A stretch of DNA of 51,296 bases. Origin: Desulfobacterales bacterium (GTDB lineage Bacteria > Desulfobacterota > Desulfobacteria > Desulfobacterales > JASJAZ01). The notes under the pieces are model-generated. The model had not been told where the DNA came from, searched no databases, and saw only the letters and a program-made list of their open reading frames with translations. Position numbers and translations under genes: made by a program. Position 1 is the stretch's first letter; each line of letters opens with the position of its first letter. The stretch is from the NCBI GenBank assembly GCA_030066785.1, contig JASJAZ010000012.1, positions 1 to 51,296 on the forward strand, read 5' to 3'. Below are positions 1 through 7,210 of the stretch, piece by piece.

Positions 1-1252
1 CATCCGTAATGACCAGCGGCATGGCCAGCCGAATTACATTGTTGTAACGGCCGCATTTCAGAAGCACCAGGCCCTTTTCGAGGCAGTAGCGAACCAGGGC
101 CACGGTCGCATTGACGGCCGGCTTTTTGGTCTCGCGATCTTCAACCAGTTCTAAAGCCATCATGGGGCCGATCCCGCGGACATCACCCACGATCTCATAC
201 TGCTCCTTGAAGCCATCCAGACGTTCACGCAGTTTCTTGCCCAAGGACTGGGCCTTCTCCAGCAGGTTGTCATTTTCGAAGATATCAAACACCGCCAGGG
301 CTGCGGCGCAGGCTACCGGATTGCCGCCGTAGGTGCCACCCAGCCCCCCGGCATGCACCGTGTCCATGATCTCTTTGCGGCCGATCACCGCGCTGAGCGG
401 CATGCCGCCTGCCAGACTCTTGGCCGACGTGGTGATGTCGGCCTCCACGTTATAGTTCTCCATGGCGTACATGGTGCCGGTGCGCCCCATGCCGGCCTGG
501 ACTTCATCGGCAATAAAGAGAATCCCGTGCTTCTCGCAGATGGCCTTTAGTTTAGGATAATACTCGGGCGGGGGGTTGACGAACCCGCCTTCGCCCTGGA
601 CGGGCTCGGCGATCACTGCGGCGACCTCCTCGGCGTCCACATGGGAAATAAAGAAGTCATTCAAGTGGTCGGCACAGGCCACACTGCAGTCCGGATAGGT
701 CAGCCCGAAGGGACACCGGTAGCAGTAGGCGTATGGCATGCGGTAGATCTCCGGCACCATGGGGCCGAACCCGAACTTGGTGGGTTTGACTCTGCTGGTC
801 ATCGTCATGCCCAGATAGGTGCGGCCGTGAAAAGCGCCCTCAAAAACGATGATCGCTTTGCGCTTGGTGGAATACCGGGCAATCTTGATTGCATTTTCAA
901 CGGCCTCGGCCCCGCTGTTGATAAACATCGCAGCTTTGGGAGAATCTCCGGGTACGGCCTTCGTGAGTTTCTCGGCCAGCAGCACCGCCGATGGATAGGG
1001 ATGCACCATAAAGCAGGTATGGGTGAACTTTTCGGCCTGCTCCTTGATGGCGGCCACCACCTTGGGATGTGAATGCCCCACGTTCATCACGCCGATTCCG
1101 CCGCCGAAATCAATGTACTCCCGTCCGGCGAGATCCCACAGCAGGGCGCCTTCGGCCCGGTCGATATAGTGCGGAGTTCCGCTGACAACACCCTTGGCCA
1201 TTACGTTCTCGCGCAGGGTAACCAATACACTTTCTTCCAATTTTGATACCAT
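1..1252 (-). CDS. gabT: Class III aminotransferase, 4-aminobutyrate type (3' end outside window)
   Basis: PLP-dependent transfer of an omega-amino group, for example GABA to 2-oxoglutarate giving succinate semialdehyde; cytosolic. About 417 residues are present and the C-terminus runs off the left edge. The translation has the class III landmarks: INSGAEAVENAIKIAR, FHGRT, EPVQGEGG, the cofactor aspartate in DEVQAGMGRTG, and the Schiff-base lysine in SAKSLAGGMP near residue 277. The ATG at 1250-1252 is chosen because AGGAGGT-like Shine-Dalgarno bases lie 7 bases upstream. It stands alone and is transcribed leftwards from a conserved promoter module at 1324-1380. The SSADH at 25822 would use its product if GABA is the substrate. 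Taurine, beta-alanine or ornithine-type substrates cannot be excluded from sequence alone. Confidence 0.9.
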   Translation of the reverse strand, partial: MVSKLEESVLVTLRENVMAKGVVSGTPHYIDRAEGALLWDLAGREYIDFGGGIGVMNVGHSHPKVVAAIKEQAEKFTHTCFMVHPYPSAVLLAEKLTKAVPGDSPKAAMFINSGAEAVENAIKIARYSTKRKAIIVFEGAFHGRTYLGMTMTSRVKPTKFGFGPMVPEIYRMPYAYCYRCPFGLTYPDCSVACADHLNDFFISHVDAEEVAAVIAEPVQGEGGFVNPPPEYYPKLKAICEKHGILFIADEVQAGMGRTGTMYAMENYNVEADITTSAKSLAGGMPLSAVIGRKEIMDTVHAGGLGGTYGGNPVACAAALAVFDIFENDNLLEKAQSLGKKLRERLDGFKEQYEIVGDVRGIGPMMALELVEDRETKKPAVNATVALVRYCLEKGLVLLKCGRYNNVIRLAMPLVITD

Positions 1253-1323
1253 TGCGTACCTCCTTGAAGTTGGGGGTTGTTTGATATTGATGCATCAATA
1301 TTTTGGTGTCATTATAAAAAATC

Positions 1324-1380
1324 TATAAAGGACAATGGATTGGCTGTGTACTAAATTAGGATAAACAAGCCTTGTTTAGG
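1324..1380 (-). promoter_or_regulatory. Conserved promoter/operator module, copy 1 (gabT)
   Basis: Read on the minus strand: inverted repeat TAAACAAGGCTTGTTTA (1378-1362, 8-base arms around one centre base), 10 bases TCCTAATTTA, GTACAC (1351-1346), 16 bases, then TTTATA (1329-1324). A TATAAT follows slightly further down at 1316-1311. The site ends about 90 bases before the gabT start codon. The same architecture recurs at 6220, 7034, 12450, 14704, 18182 and 21803. This copy has the most perfect inverted repeat. The placement suggests an activator site directly upstream of a -35 region; that role is inferred. Confidence 0.7.
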
Positions 1381-1485
1381 ATGTACAAGTCAGAATTTTA
1401 TTGGGTTTGATCTGTGGTTTTTGGGCTTTTTCCAGCCGCCGGAAATTTTGGTCCAGAGTATTTTTTTCTATCGGATTCTGAATGT

Positions 1486-1529
1486 TTGACAAATCCGGCA
1501 CCATGGCATATGCTAAAAGCATATGCCAT
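1486..1529 (+). promoter_or_regulatory. vapBC promoter with embedded operator
   Basis: TTGACA at 1486-1491 is followed after 17 bases by TATGCT at 1509-1514, a good sigma-70 promoter. The -10 lies inside a perfect inverted repeat: 12-base arms ATGGCATATGCT (1503-1514) and AGCATATGCCAT (1518-1529) around AAA. This is the arrangement expected if the VapBC complex binds the palindrome and represses its own operon. The operator ends 19 bases before the antitoxin start. Confidence 0.75.
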
Positions 1530-1548
1530 TACAAAAAAGGAGAATGCC

Positions 1549-1788
1549 ATGCAACCCGAAAGACATGTTCGCTTGTTCCGCAACGGCCGCAACCAGGCTG
1601 TGCGGATACCTCGCGACTTTGAAATGGATGCCACTGAGGCTATTATTCGTAAAGAAGGCAACAAGTTGATTTTAGAACCGGTAGCTACTGAAAATCGCTT
1701 GTTAGAACTGTTAAAAACGTTGGAACCCATCCATGAGGAATTTCCGGAAATGGAGGATCCCCCGGTCAAAGATGAGGATTTTATTTGA
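1549..1788 (+). CDS. vapB: VapB-type antitoxin (AbrB/MazE fold)
   Basis: 79-residue antitoxin. The N-terminal half, with FRNGRNQAVRIPRDFEM, is the swapped-hairpin AbrB/SpoVT DNA-binding domain seen in the VapB/MazE families. The acidic C-terminal tail (EEFPEMEDPPVKDEDFI) is expected to wrap around the toxin. The start at 1549 is preferred over an upstream in-frame codon because AAAAAGGAG lies just before it and because the operator palindrome at 1503-1529 then falls entirely upstream. It overlaps the toxin gene by one base, so the pair is translationally coupled. It probably binds the palindrome and represses the operon. Confidence 0.9.
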   Translation: MQPERHVRLFRNGRNQAVRIPRDFEMDATEAIIRKEGNKLILEPVATENRLLELLKTLEPIHEEFPEMEDPPVKDEDFI

Positions 1789-2198
1789 TGGATACCCACA
1801 GGTACCTATTAGACACAACTATTCTTTCTCATTTGATTCGAAATCCATCTGGACCGGTATTTGAATATCTTAAATCCATTTTACCGGAGACGGCCTGCAC
1901 CAGCATTATTGTGTCGGCCGAAATTCGCTTCGGACTCCATAAAGGTGCTTCTAAAAAACTCCAAATCCAGGCAGGAAAAGTGCTTGAGGCTATGGATATA
2001 CTCCCCCTGGAAAAGCCTGTAGATTTGCGCTACGGAGAAATTAGGGCATATTTAAATCAGGCAGGAAAACCGATTGGCGGAAATGATTTGTTCATTGCCG
2101 CCCACGCTCTCGCTTTGAATTTGACACTGGTATCGGCCAACGTTCGGGAGTTCTCCCGCGTACCGGGTCTTCGAGTGGAAAATTGGTTGGAACATTGA
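1788..2198 (+). CDS. vapC: VapC-type PIN-domain toxin ribonuclease
   Basis: 136-residue PIN-domain endoribonuclease toxin. The expected acidic, Mg2+-binding residues are visible: Asp in YLLDTTILSHLIRN near the N-terminus, Glu in VSAEIRFGL in the middle, and Asp in the NDLFIAAHALALNLTLVSAN motif near the C-terminus. Known family members cut tRNA or rRNA when released from VapB; the target here is unknown. The ATG at 1788 overlaps the vapB stop codon. The protein is full length for the family and appears intact. Confidence 0.9.
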   Translation: MDTHRYLLDTTILSHLIRNPSGPVFEYLKSILPETACTSIIVSAEIRFGLHKGASKKLQIQAGKVLEAMDILPLEKPVDLRYGEIRAYLNQAGKPIGGNDLFIAAHALALNLTLVSANVREFSRVPGLRVENWLEH

Positions 2199-2326
2199 AT
2201 TGACAAAATTCAGATTATGACGGTCTCGTAAAAAGTCAGATATCATGATTTTCGATTTCTTAACCTATTGAAGTTACAGCTAGTGTAAGTTCACTTTTGT
2301 GCTTTTTGCGCCTTTTTGCGGCTATA

Positions 2327-2830
2327 TCAGATTATAGATTTCAATGGCAAAAATAATCTTGGGCTGTCATCGCTCAGGCGGAGAAAGCCAAACCGTTCAT
2401 AGAATCCTTTGGCGTTGTCGTCAATAGCATCTACAACCAAGGCATAGATCGCAATTTGCTCACTGACCGCCAGCGTACGCTTGATTGCATCGGCCAATAA
2501 CATTTTTCCAATCCCTTGCCCCTGAGCAGAATTGCTAACCGCCAGTCTACCGATCAGCGCGGCGGGCACTGGATGCTTGGGCAATTTCCGAGCCAGCTTT
2601 TCGGGTAATTGATTCAATTCAATTGATAACGTGCTCAGGGTGTAGTAGCCGATCACCAATTTCTGATTATCCGATTTCGTCGCAATGAAAACACGACTGA
2701 TTCGGCGTTTGATATCCTGCTTGGCCTGCTTTTTAAGGTAGCGATCCAGTGCTTCGTTACCACACTGAAAACCCGCCCTATCATGAGAGGGATTAAGTGG
2801 TGCGATAACCAGATTTCGATATTCTGTCAT
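2327..2830 (-). CDS. tacT: GNAT acetyltransferase toxin, TacT/AtaT type
   Basis: 167-residue GNAT-fold protein. The acetyl-CoA binding motif is seen in RLAVSNSAQGQGIGKMLLADA (Q/R-x-x-G-x-G/A type), and the C-terminal FYERFGFLRL element is typical of the toxin branch. Family toxins acetylate the amino group of charged aminoacyl-tRNAs and stop translation. The catalytic-type tyrosine near the C-terminus of GNAT toxins probably lies in FYERFGF. Its start overlaps the end of the upstream DUF1778 antitoxin by 4 bases (ATGA), which fixes the start. The pair is intact. Confidence 0.9.
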   Translation of the reverse strand: MTEYRNLVIAPLNPSHDRAGFQCGNEALDRYLKKQAKQDIKRRISRVFIATKSDNQKLVIGYYTLSTLSIELNQLPEKLARKLPKHPVPAALIGRLAVSNSAQGQGIGKMLLADAIKRTLAVSEQIAIYALVVDAIDDNAKGFYERFGFLRLSDDSPRLFLPLKSII

Positions 2831-3114
2831 TTACTGGTTACGCGCTGGTCATGTTCTTCAAGGGTTGCGGCCAGTTTGCGATTGAAACGTACCGGAGCGG
2901 CCAATGCTTCGAAAAACATCATGGAATTTTTTGCGTTCAATGTCATAATCTCATGCTGCTGAACGGTTCTTTCGGCTTGCTCCAAAGCACTGGCCAGAAT
3001 GAAATGACTAACCGTCTTCCCTTCAAAACTGGCAGCCCGCTCGATGAGGCGTTTGGCATTGCTTTTCAACCGTAGGTTGATCCGTTCGCTTTTATTTTGA
3101 GTAGCTGCATCCAT
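2827..3114 (-). CDS. tacA: DUF1778 ribbon-helix-helix antitoxin, TacA type
   Basis: 95-residue antitoxin. SERINLRLKSNAKRLIERAASFEGKTVSHFIL is the RHH DNA-binding domain of DUF1778; the C-terminal tail (NAKNSMMFFEALAAPVRFN) is the usual toxin-neutralising segment. The ATG at 3112-3114 is chosen over a longer frame start at 3165: GAGGA lies about 10 bases upstream, the RHH domain then begins at the normal distance, and the longer form would overlap the promoter at 3154-3182. It overlaps tacT by 4 bases and likely represses the operon. Confidence 0.88.
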   Translation of the reverse strand: MDAATQNKSERINLRLKSNAKRLIERAASFEGKTVSHFILASALEQAERTVQQHEIMTLNAKNSMMFFEALAAPVRFNRKLAATLEEHDQRVTSK

Positions 3115-3153
3115 GAGAAATAATCCTCGTTTCGATTTGGTTGAGATGAGTTT

Positions 3154-3182
3154 ATTGTACGTCAAAAAGGTGCCTTTGTCAA
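3154..3182 (-). promoter_or_regulatory. tacAT promoter
   Basis: On the minus strand TTGACA (3182-3177) is followed after exactly 17 bases by TACAAT (3159-3154), a near-consensus sigma-70 promoter about 40 bases upstream of the antitoxin start. A short palindrome AAAGG-CA-CCTTT (3166-3177) sits between -35 and -10 and is a candidate TacA operator. Confidence 0.7.
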
Positions 3183-3710
3183 GAAAGCTGATCCTTATTT
3201 TAGGACATCGTTGACGTCATTACACTATTCGTAAGTTCTTATTGTATAGAGGTAACCTTATATGAAACTGGAATGACGAATGACGATTGAAGAATGATGA
3301 ATGGTGGAAGTCGCTCTCCGAGGCGTAGCCGGTGCAACTCTCTACGAGCGTAGGCTTCGCTCAGTCTTTTTAATAGAATAGATAGAATGCCTTACTTCGA
3401 CATTCGACATTCAGTGTTCGATATTCGATATTTATCCGCCTTTGGAGGATTCGCTTTTCAAAGTTTCTTTCCTCGATCAGACCGGCTGTTTTTTAGCCGG
3501 AGGCGCCGCTCGTGAGAAACTTCAAATAGATGAAAGGATTGTGGAATGGATTCGATTTTTATTATTTATATTTAGACAGGATCTACAGGATTATCAGGAT
3601 TTTTTTTCGCCTGCGGCGAGGGGTCTTTCGGCCGAAGGCCGTATTATCCGAATGATCCTGTTGATCCTGTCCAATTTTTTTATTTTAAGATAGGAATCCA
3701 TTCTTCTTTT
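3183..3710. other. Gene-free repeat-rich stretch
   Basis: About 530 bases without a convincing gene. It holds word-repeat DNA (GAATGACGAATGACG, GACATTCGACATTCAG-like runs at about 3270-3440), a short segment near 3456 resembling the TTTCTT-GATC-GAC-GGC element found at 6002 and 6890, and the inverted repeat at 3575-3671. An 83-codon open frame at 3442 only spans these repeats and is not believed to be a gene. Confidence 0.6.
3575..3671. repeat. Imperfect inverted repeat with 26-base arms
   Basis: Left arm 3575-3600 (GACAGGATCTACAGGATTAT...) and right arm 3646-3671 pair at about 23 of 26 positions. The loop contains a smaller palindrome built on TTCGGCCGAA. It lies just beyond the 3' end of the Kef gene and ends next to a T-rich run, so it may also act as a transcription terminator. 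The ACAGGATT word type occurs in dispersed intergenic repeats of many bacteria. Confidence 0.6.
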
Positions 3711-5411
3711 TCAGGTCAAGGCATGTCGAATCATAGCATATTCGTTGGCCTGCATCTCTTTTACCAGCTCTTCTACATTATCCTCCGGCACTCCGAACTC
3801 TTTGATCACCTCTTTCCCCAGCGCCAGGGTGCTCTCAACATAGATCGCTCCCGCGGACTGGATTCCCTTCTCCTGTAACTCAACTGCATCTTTGAGCGTC
3901 GATACCTGGGTGTAGATACTCAGTCCGACGTAAATCTGTTGCAAGAAGGTCGAAATGGACCGCAGCGTCTTTTTGTTAGTTGTGGTCAGGAACACGGCAC
4001 GTGCCCGTTCGAGATTGGCTGCGCGCGTCACAGCCTCCATCCGAATGTCCCCGAACAGCACGTTGAGGCCGGCATGCTTTGCAGCGCGAACAACATCAAC
4101 CCTGTTGTCAATTGCAATGTAAGAAATCTCTGAGCGTTCCGCCATCAGGGCCGCGATCCTGCCGACTTCACCGGCACCAACGATAACGAGGTGATTATGC
4201 AGTTCTCCGGCCGGCCGGGTCGGTTCAACGGATTCCGCATGATCGAAACGAGATGCCAGGCGCTCACCCAGCTTTTGCATGATGGGGGTCAGAATCATGG
4301 TAACCGAAATGACCAGGTAACCGATGGTCAATCCCTTAGGAAGTATTAAGCCGGCACCTGCTGCTGCACCGTATAGAATGAATGCGAACTCCCCTACCTG
4401 GCAAAGCATAAATCCGGTGCGGATGCTCGTGGCCAGATCACTGCCCAGCAAGCGGCAAAGCCCGATCAGGACAATTGCCTTGATTGCCATGACAACGACA
4501 ACCAGCAAAAGGACCTGCTTCCATATCTGAAAAAACGCCTGAATGTCGATGGACATGCCCACCGCGACAAAAAAAAGTCCCATCAATATGAATTTGATCG
4601 GCTCGACGATTTCTTCGATCAGGTACCGATATTCCGACATGGCCAGCAGCATACCGAGGAGAAAGGCGCCGAGGGTAAGGGAAAGTCCGGCCAAATCGGC
4701 GACCCAGGCGGAGCCCAGAACCGACAGAAACAGCAGCATCCCAAACGCCTCTTTGCTCCGTTTTCGGGCTGCCAAACCCAGCAGCCAGGGCAAGGCGAAA
4801 CGACCCAGGATGAAAATGCCGAGTAGAGCGCCGAAAACGATGAGCACTTTTAGCGCCAGTGGCTGCTCCGGTCCTTCTGTCTGCACTCTTGCCAGCAGGG
4901 GAATAAGAGCCATTATCGGAATGATGGCAACATCCTGGGCCATCAGAATCGAGAAGATGTTGCGGCCATGTTTGGTTGACAGCTGGCCGGACTCCGTTAG
5001 CATCGTCATGATGACCGCTGTCGAGGACAACGCAAGACCCAGTCCAACGATGAGTGCGGTTTCAAACTTCAAATTGAAGATTAAGGCCAGAATGGGCGTC
5101 AGGACAACGGTGGACAATACGATCTGGCTACAGCCGAGACCGAGCAGCTGCTTCCGCATTTTCCACAGGTGCTTTGGCGGGAGTTCCAGCGCCACAACGA
5201 ACATGAACAGGACGATGCCCAGTTCTGAGACATGGTGAAGCTGATCGACCTGGGTCGATGCGACCGGTCCGGGCGTGTGTGGCCCAATGAGGATACCGGC
5301 GACGATGAAACCGACAATCGAGCCGAGACCCAGCCGTTCGAAGATCGTGACACAGATCGCGGTCGCGGCCAGAAATATCAAGATAACAAAAAGCAGATCG
5401 TGAAGGTCCAT
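3711..5411 (-). CDS. Kef-type monovalent cation:proton antiporter (CPA2) with RCK domain
   Basis: 566-residue inner-membrane antiporter. Residues 1 to about 380 form the Na+/H+-exchanger-type membrane domain with 12-13 hydrophobic segments (for example GSIVGFIVAGILIGPHTPG, LSLTLGAFLLGMLLAMSEYRY). A cytosolic TrkA-N/RCK domain starts near residue 405 with HLVIVGAGEVGRIAALMAER (GxGxxG) and an acidic strand end. Known relatives exchange K+ or Na+ for H+ under nucleotide or glutathione control. A second gene at 45684-47384 encodes a protein of identical length and very high similarity in the opposite orientation. It is a monocistron; the following intergenic repeats separate it from its neighbours. 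Confidence 0.9.
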   Translation of the reverse strand: MDLHDLLFVILIFLAATAICVTIFERLGLGSIVGFIVAGILIGPHTPGPVASTQVDQLHHVSELGIVLFMFVVALELPPKHLWKMRKQLLGLGCSQIVLSTVVLTPILALIFNLKFETALIVGLGLALSSTAVIMTMLTESGQLSTKHGRNIFSILMAQDVAIIPIMALIPLLARVQTEGPEQPLALKVLIVFGALLGIFILGRFALPWLLGLAARKRSKEAFGMLLFLSVLGSAWVADLAGLSLTLGAFLLGMLLAMSEYRYLIEEIVEPIKFILMGLFFVAVGMSIDIQAFFQIWKQVLLLVVVVMAIKAIVLIGLCRLLGSDLATSIRTGFMLCQVGEFAFILYGAAAGAGLILPKGLTIGYLVISVTMILTPIMQKLGERLASRFDHAESVEPTRPAGELHNHLVIVGAGEVGRIAALMAERSEISYIAIDNRVDVVRAAKHAGLNVLFGDIRMEAVTRAANLERARAVFLTTTNKKTLRSISTFLQQIYVGLSIYTQVSTLKDAVELQEKGIQSAGAIYVESTLALGKEVIKEFGVPEDNVEELVKEMQANEYAMIRHALT

Positions 5412-5500
5412 GATTTTCCCTCAGTTAGGATTACGTTACGTAAAACAAGAATTACCTTGCCACGCCAGAGGTTACCGGTTTTATTGTCGGCGAAAGTAGG

Positions 5501-5550
5501 TTTCAGTGTTCAGTGTTCAGTGTTCAGTTTTCAGTTTTCAGATAACAGAT
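5501..5550. repeat. TGTTCAG word repeat
   Basis: Direct runs of TTTCAG/TGTTCAG words. The same words, or their complement CTGAACACTGAAAC, occur at 6050-6095, 6584-6615 and 6945-7018, so this is one member of a dispersed family. Confidence 0.75.
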
Positions 5551-5627
5551 GACAGAATACAGAGAAAAGAGGACTCGTCTTCGCTCTTTATTCTTCAGAC
5601 TTCGCTTTCAGCTACGACCCAACATGT

Positions 5628-5736
5628 CGAGCTTCCGTCTTCGCTCTCCGAGCTTCCATCTTCGCTCTTCGAGCTTCCATCTTCGCTCTTCGAGCTTCGC
5701 CGAGACACGTCGCCGAGACACGTCGCCGAGACACGC
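5628..5736. repeat. Two adjoining tandem arrays (21-base x 3.3 and 13-base x 3)
   Basis: A 21-base unit beginning CGAGCTTCC occurs at 5628-5648, 5649-5669 and 5670-5690 with a partial fourth copy at 5691-5697; units 2 and 3 are identical. It runs directly into a 13-base unit CGCCGAGACACGT at 5698-5710, 5711-5723 and 5724-5736. No coding function is apparent. The near-identity of the units suggests recent slippage expansion. Confidence 0.85.
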
Positions 5737-6001
5737 AGAGGTCAGATAACAAATGACTCAAAATAAAATACATATTTCAGATAGTGATCGTCATCTCTTA
5801 TCTTTTGACTTCTTATTTCTGACCCTCGATCTATGACCTCTTTTGAAACGACACCTTTCCAAATGAATTTTAGGCTGAGATCAATTATGTGTGGGAGTGG
5901 ATTGGGTTCGCATCCCGCTGCTTTTAGCGGGGCATCCACGATTAGCGGCAAATTTTAAACGAGTTGATCGCGGTTTAAAACCGCTCCCATAACTTAAATA
6001 A

Positions 6002-6098
6002 AAGTTTCTTGTCTGATCAGACTGGCCGCTTTCAGCAGCCAACGGCTGGGCTGAAACCTGAAACCTGAACACTGAACACTGAAACCTGAAACTTGAAG
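6002..6098. repeat. Dispersed intergenic element, copy A
   Basis: Starts AAGTTTCTT, continues through TGATCAGACTGGCCGCTTT, an AGC/GCGGCTGGGCTG half that can pair with it as a hairpin, and ends in GAAACCTGAACACTGAACAC-type words. A second copy with the same order lies at 6890-7020 and a degenerate start at about 3456. Non-coding. Confidence 0.7.
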
Positions 6099-6168
6099 CC
6101 AGCTGACCTCAGTAACTACCTCTTTAATTCCTCTTGAAGTGGACAGATGTCCGCAGATCCAGATCTTT

Positions 6169-6222
6169 AAATCGTTTCTTGGAAATGGTCAACCTAAATC
6201 GTTTCTTGGAAATGGTCAACCT
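6169..6222. repeat. 27-base tandem duplication next to promoter module copy 2
   Basis: The 27-base unit beginning AAATCGTTTCTTGGAAATGG occurs twice without a change (6169-6195 and 6196-6222). The second copy runs into the CCTAAAC that starts the operator at 6220. Confidence 0.85.
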
Positions 6223-6276
6223 AAACATAACCTGTTTATCCTAATTTAGTACACGCCCACCACGTTATCCGCTACA
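6220..6276 (+). promoter_or_regulatory. Conserved promoter/operator module, copy 2
   Basis: TAAACATAACCTGTTTA (6222-6238, 17 bases like the other copies, 6-base arms), 10 bases TCCTAATTTA, GTACAC (6249-6254), 16 bases, GCTACA (6271-6276). It faces the small helical protein whose ATG is 91 bases beyond GTACAC. The spacing matches copy 1. The -10 is the weakest of the set. Confidence 0.65.
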
Positions 6277-6345
6277 GACATCAGTCAATGATTTAAACTT
6301 TTCAAAAACGGTATTTTCTACCGATTAATCAGGACTGCTCTACCC

Positions 6346-6564
6346 ATGCAACAGGACACGGAATCTAAAGACCCCATACGGCGCATGTACCTTACCAGTA
6401 ACTCCTTTAAATCGATCTGCCACAGTTACCAAAAATGTTCGGAGGCGATTCGGTACTGGACTGAATCCGATCGTGATGAAGCGCCCGAACGACAGCGCGA
6501 ATACACGGCGCTTTTATATGAACTGGAACAGGAAATCATGCAAAGCCTGAAAGAGGGTGTTTGA
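6346..6564 (+). CDS. Small helical protein, paralogue 1 (function unknown)
   Basis: 72 residues, cytosolic and strongly helical by composition, no signal peptide. It belongs with the proteins at 7211 and 21962: all share SF-x-S-x-C-x-x-YQKC-x-EA, a W, and PERQREY...LL...LE-x-EI-x-QSL-x-EG. Two conserved cysteines (SIC and QKC) could bind metal or form a disulfide. Compared with the other two it lacks the N-terminal IxPxLFxxxKRFP segment; the frame upstream of this ATG is open for about 16 codons but has no usual start codon, so this copy may be N-terminally trimmed. No Shine-Dalgarno is evident. I do not recognise a named function. Confidence 0.6.
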   Translation: MQQDTESKDPIRRMYLTSNSFKSICHSYQKCSEAIRYWTESDRDEAPERQREYTALLYELEQEIMQSLKEGV

Positions 6565-6889
6565 AAAAGACAGAAGACAGGTGAAGGTTTCAGTGTTCAG
6601 TGTTCAGGTTTCAGGAATTAAGGGTTCAACGGTTCTGGATTATTTGATTGCGGCCCGCCCTGGCGCGAATGCTTCGGGAGTATATTATCCAATCAGGACG
6701 TAACATAATGACGAGGGGGCACGCAAAACCAATTCAAGACGGTCTGGGTCAGGGTGTTCAGGTTTAAGCTTTCAGATGATAGATGTTGAAACCTCTAATG
6801 AAACTTCAAATAAATATCTCGCAGAGCCCGCTGAGCACACGGAGCTTTTTTAATTGTTCTCTGAGTACTCTGTGAGAGGTTAATAGACT

Positions 6890-7020
6890 TAAGTTTCTTA
6901 TTTGATCCGACTGGCCGCTTTTTTAGGTCAGCGGCTGGGCTGAAACCTGAACACCGAACACTGAAACCTTTATCCGGCCTGAACACCGAACACTGAAACC
7001 TTCATTTATCCTGAAACCTC
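6890..7020. repeat. Dispersed intergenic element, copy B
   Basis: Same order as the element at 6002-6098: AAGTTTCTT, TTTGATCCGACTGGCCGCTT, a GGCCGCT/AGCGGCT stem, then GAACACCGAACACTGAAACCT words, here duplicated around a TTTATCCGGC spacer. Confidence 0.7.
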
Positions 7021-7033
7021 GTATCATTTGTTT

Positions 7034-7092
7034 CCCCTAAACAAGAATTGTTTATCCTAATTTAGTGCACAGCGGTGAAATTATTTATTACT
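7034..7092 (+). promoter_or_regulatory. Conserved promoter/operator module, copy 3 (reductive dehalogenase operon)
   Basis: TAAACAAGAATTGTTTA (7038-7054, 7-base arms), 10 bases TCCTAATTTA, GTGCAC (7065-7070) and an AT-rich TTTATTACT around the expected -10 position (7084-7092). The next gene is small protein 2 at 7211, followed at once by the outer-membrane channel and rdhABC, so this is the best candidate promoter for organohalide reduction in this window. Confidence 0.68.
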
Positions 7093-7210
7093 GACTTCTG
7101 CCAGATGGGCAAGGGCTTTTAACGTTGAGATGATAAGTCGATTTTGGCTATTCCAGCAGGTCTTCAATGATCAAGGTCATTTGAGCACCTGATAGATTTC
7201 GGAGATGGTA

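Larger units (their letters stand above)
5412..6345. other. Repeat-rich gene-free region upstream of the first small helical protein
   Basis: Over 900 bases without a supportable gene. In order: TGTTCAG word repeats (5501-5550), two adjoining tandem arrays (5628-5736), a unique AT-rich part, a hairpin-bearing dispersed element (6002-6098), a 27-base tandem duplication (6169-6222), then promoter module copy 2 (6220-6276). Short open frames here follow the repeat periodicity and have low-complexity translations. Confidence 0.6.
6565..7210. other. Repeat-rich gap between the two small-protein genes
   Basis: Holds TGTTCAG words at 6584-6615, a short unique segment, a second copy of the 6002-type element (6890-7020) and promoter module copy 3 (7034-7092). 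No supportable gene. Confidence 0.6.

Noticed and set aside
3442-3693. An 83-codon open frame before the first Kef gene
   Set aside because: It crosses the inverted repeat at 3575-3671 and a dispersed-repeat fragment; its composition reflects the repeats.
5628-5736. The tandem units as a CRISPR array
   Set aside because: Units adjoin without unique spacers and are too short; no cas gene is present.
6220-6276. The module as a riboswitch or transcribed leader
   Set aside because: A TATAAT or TTTACA hexamer lies downstream of the conserved part in most copies, so the module should be upstream of the RNA start.
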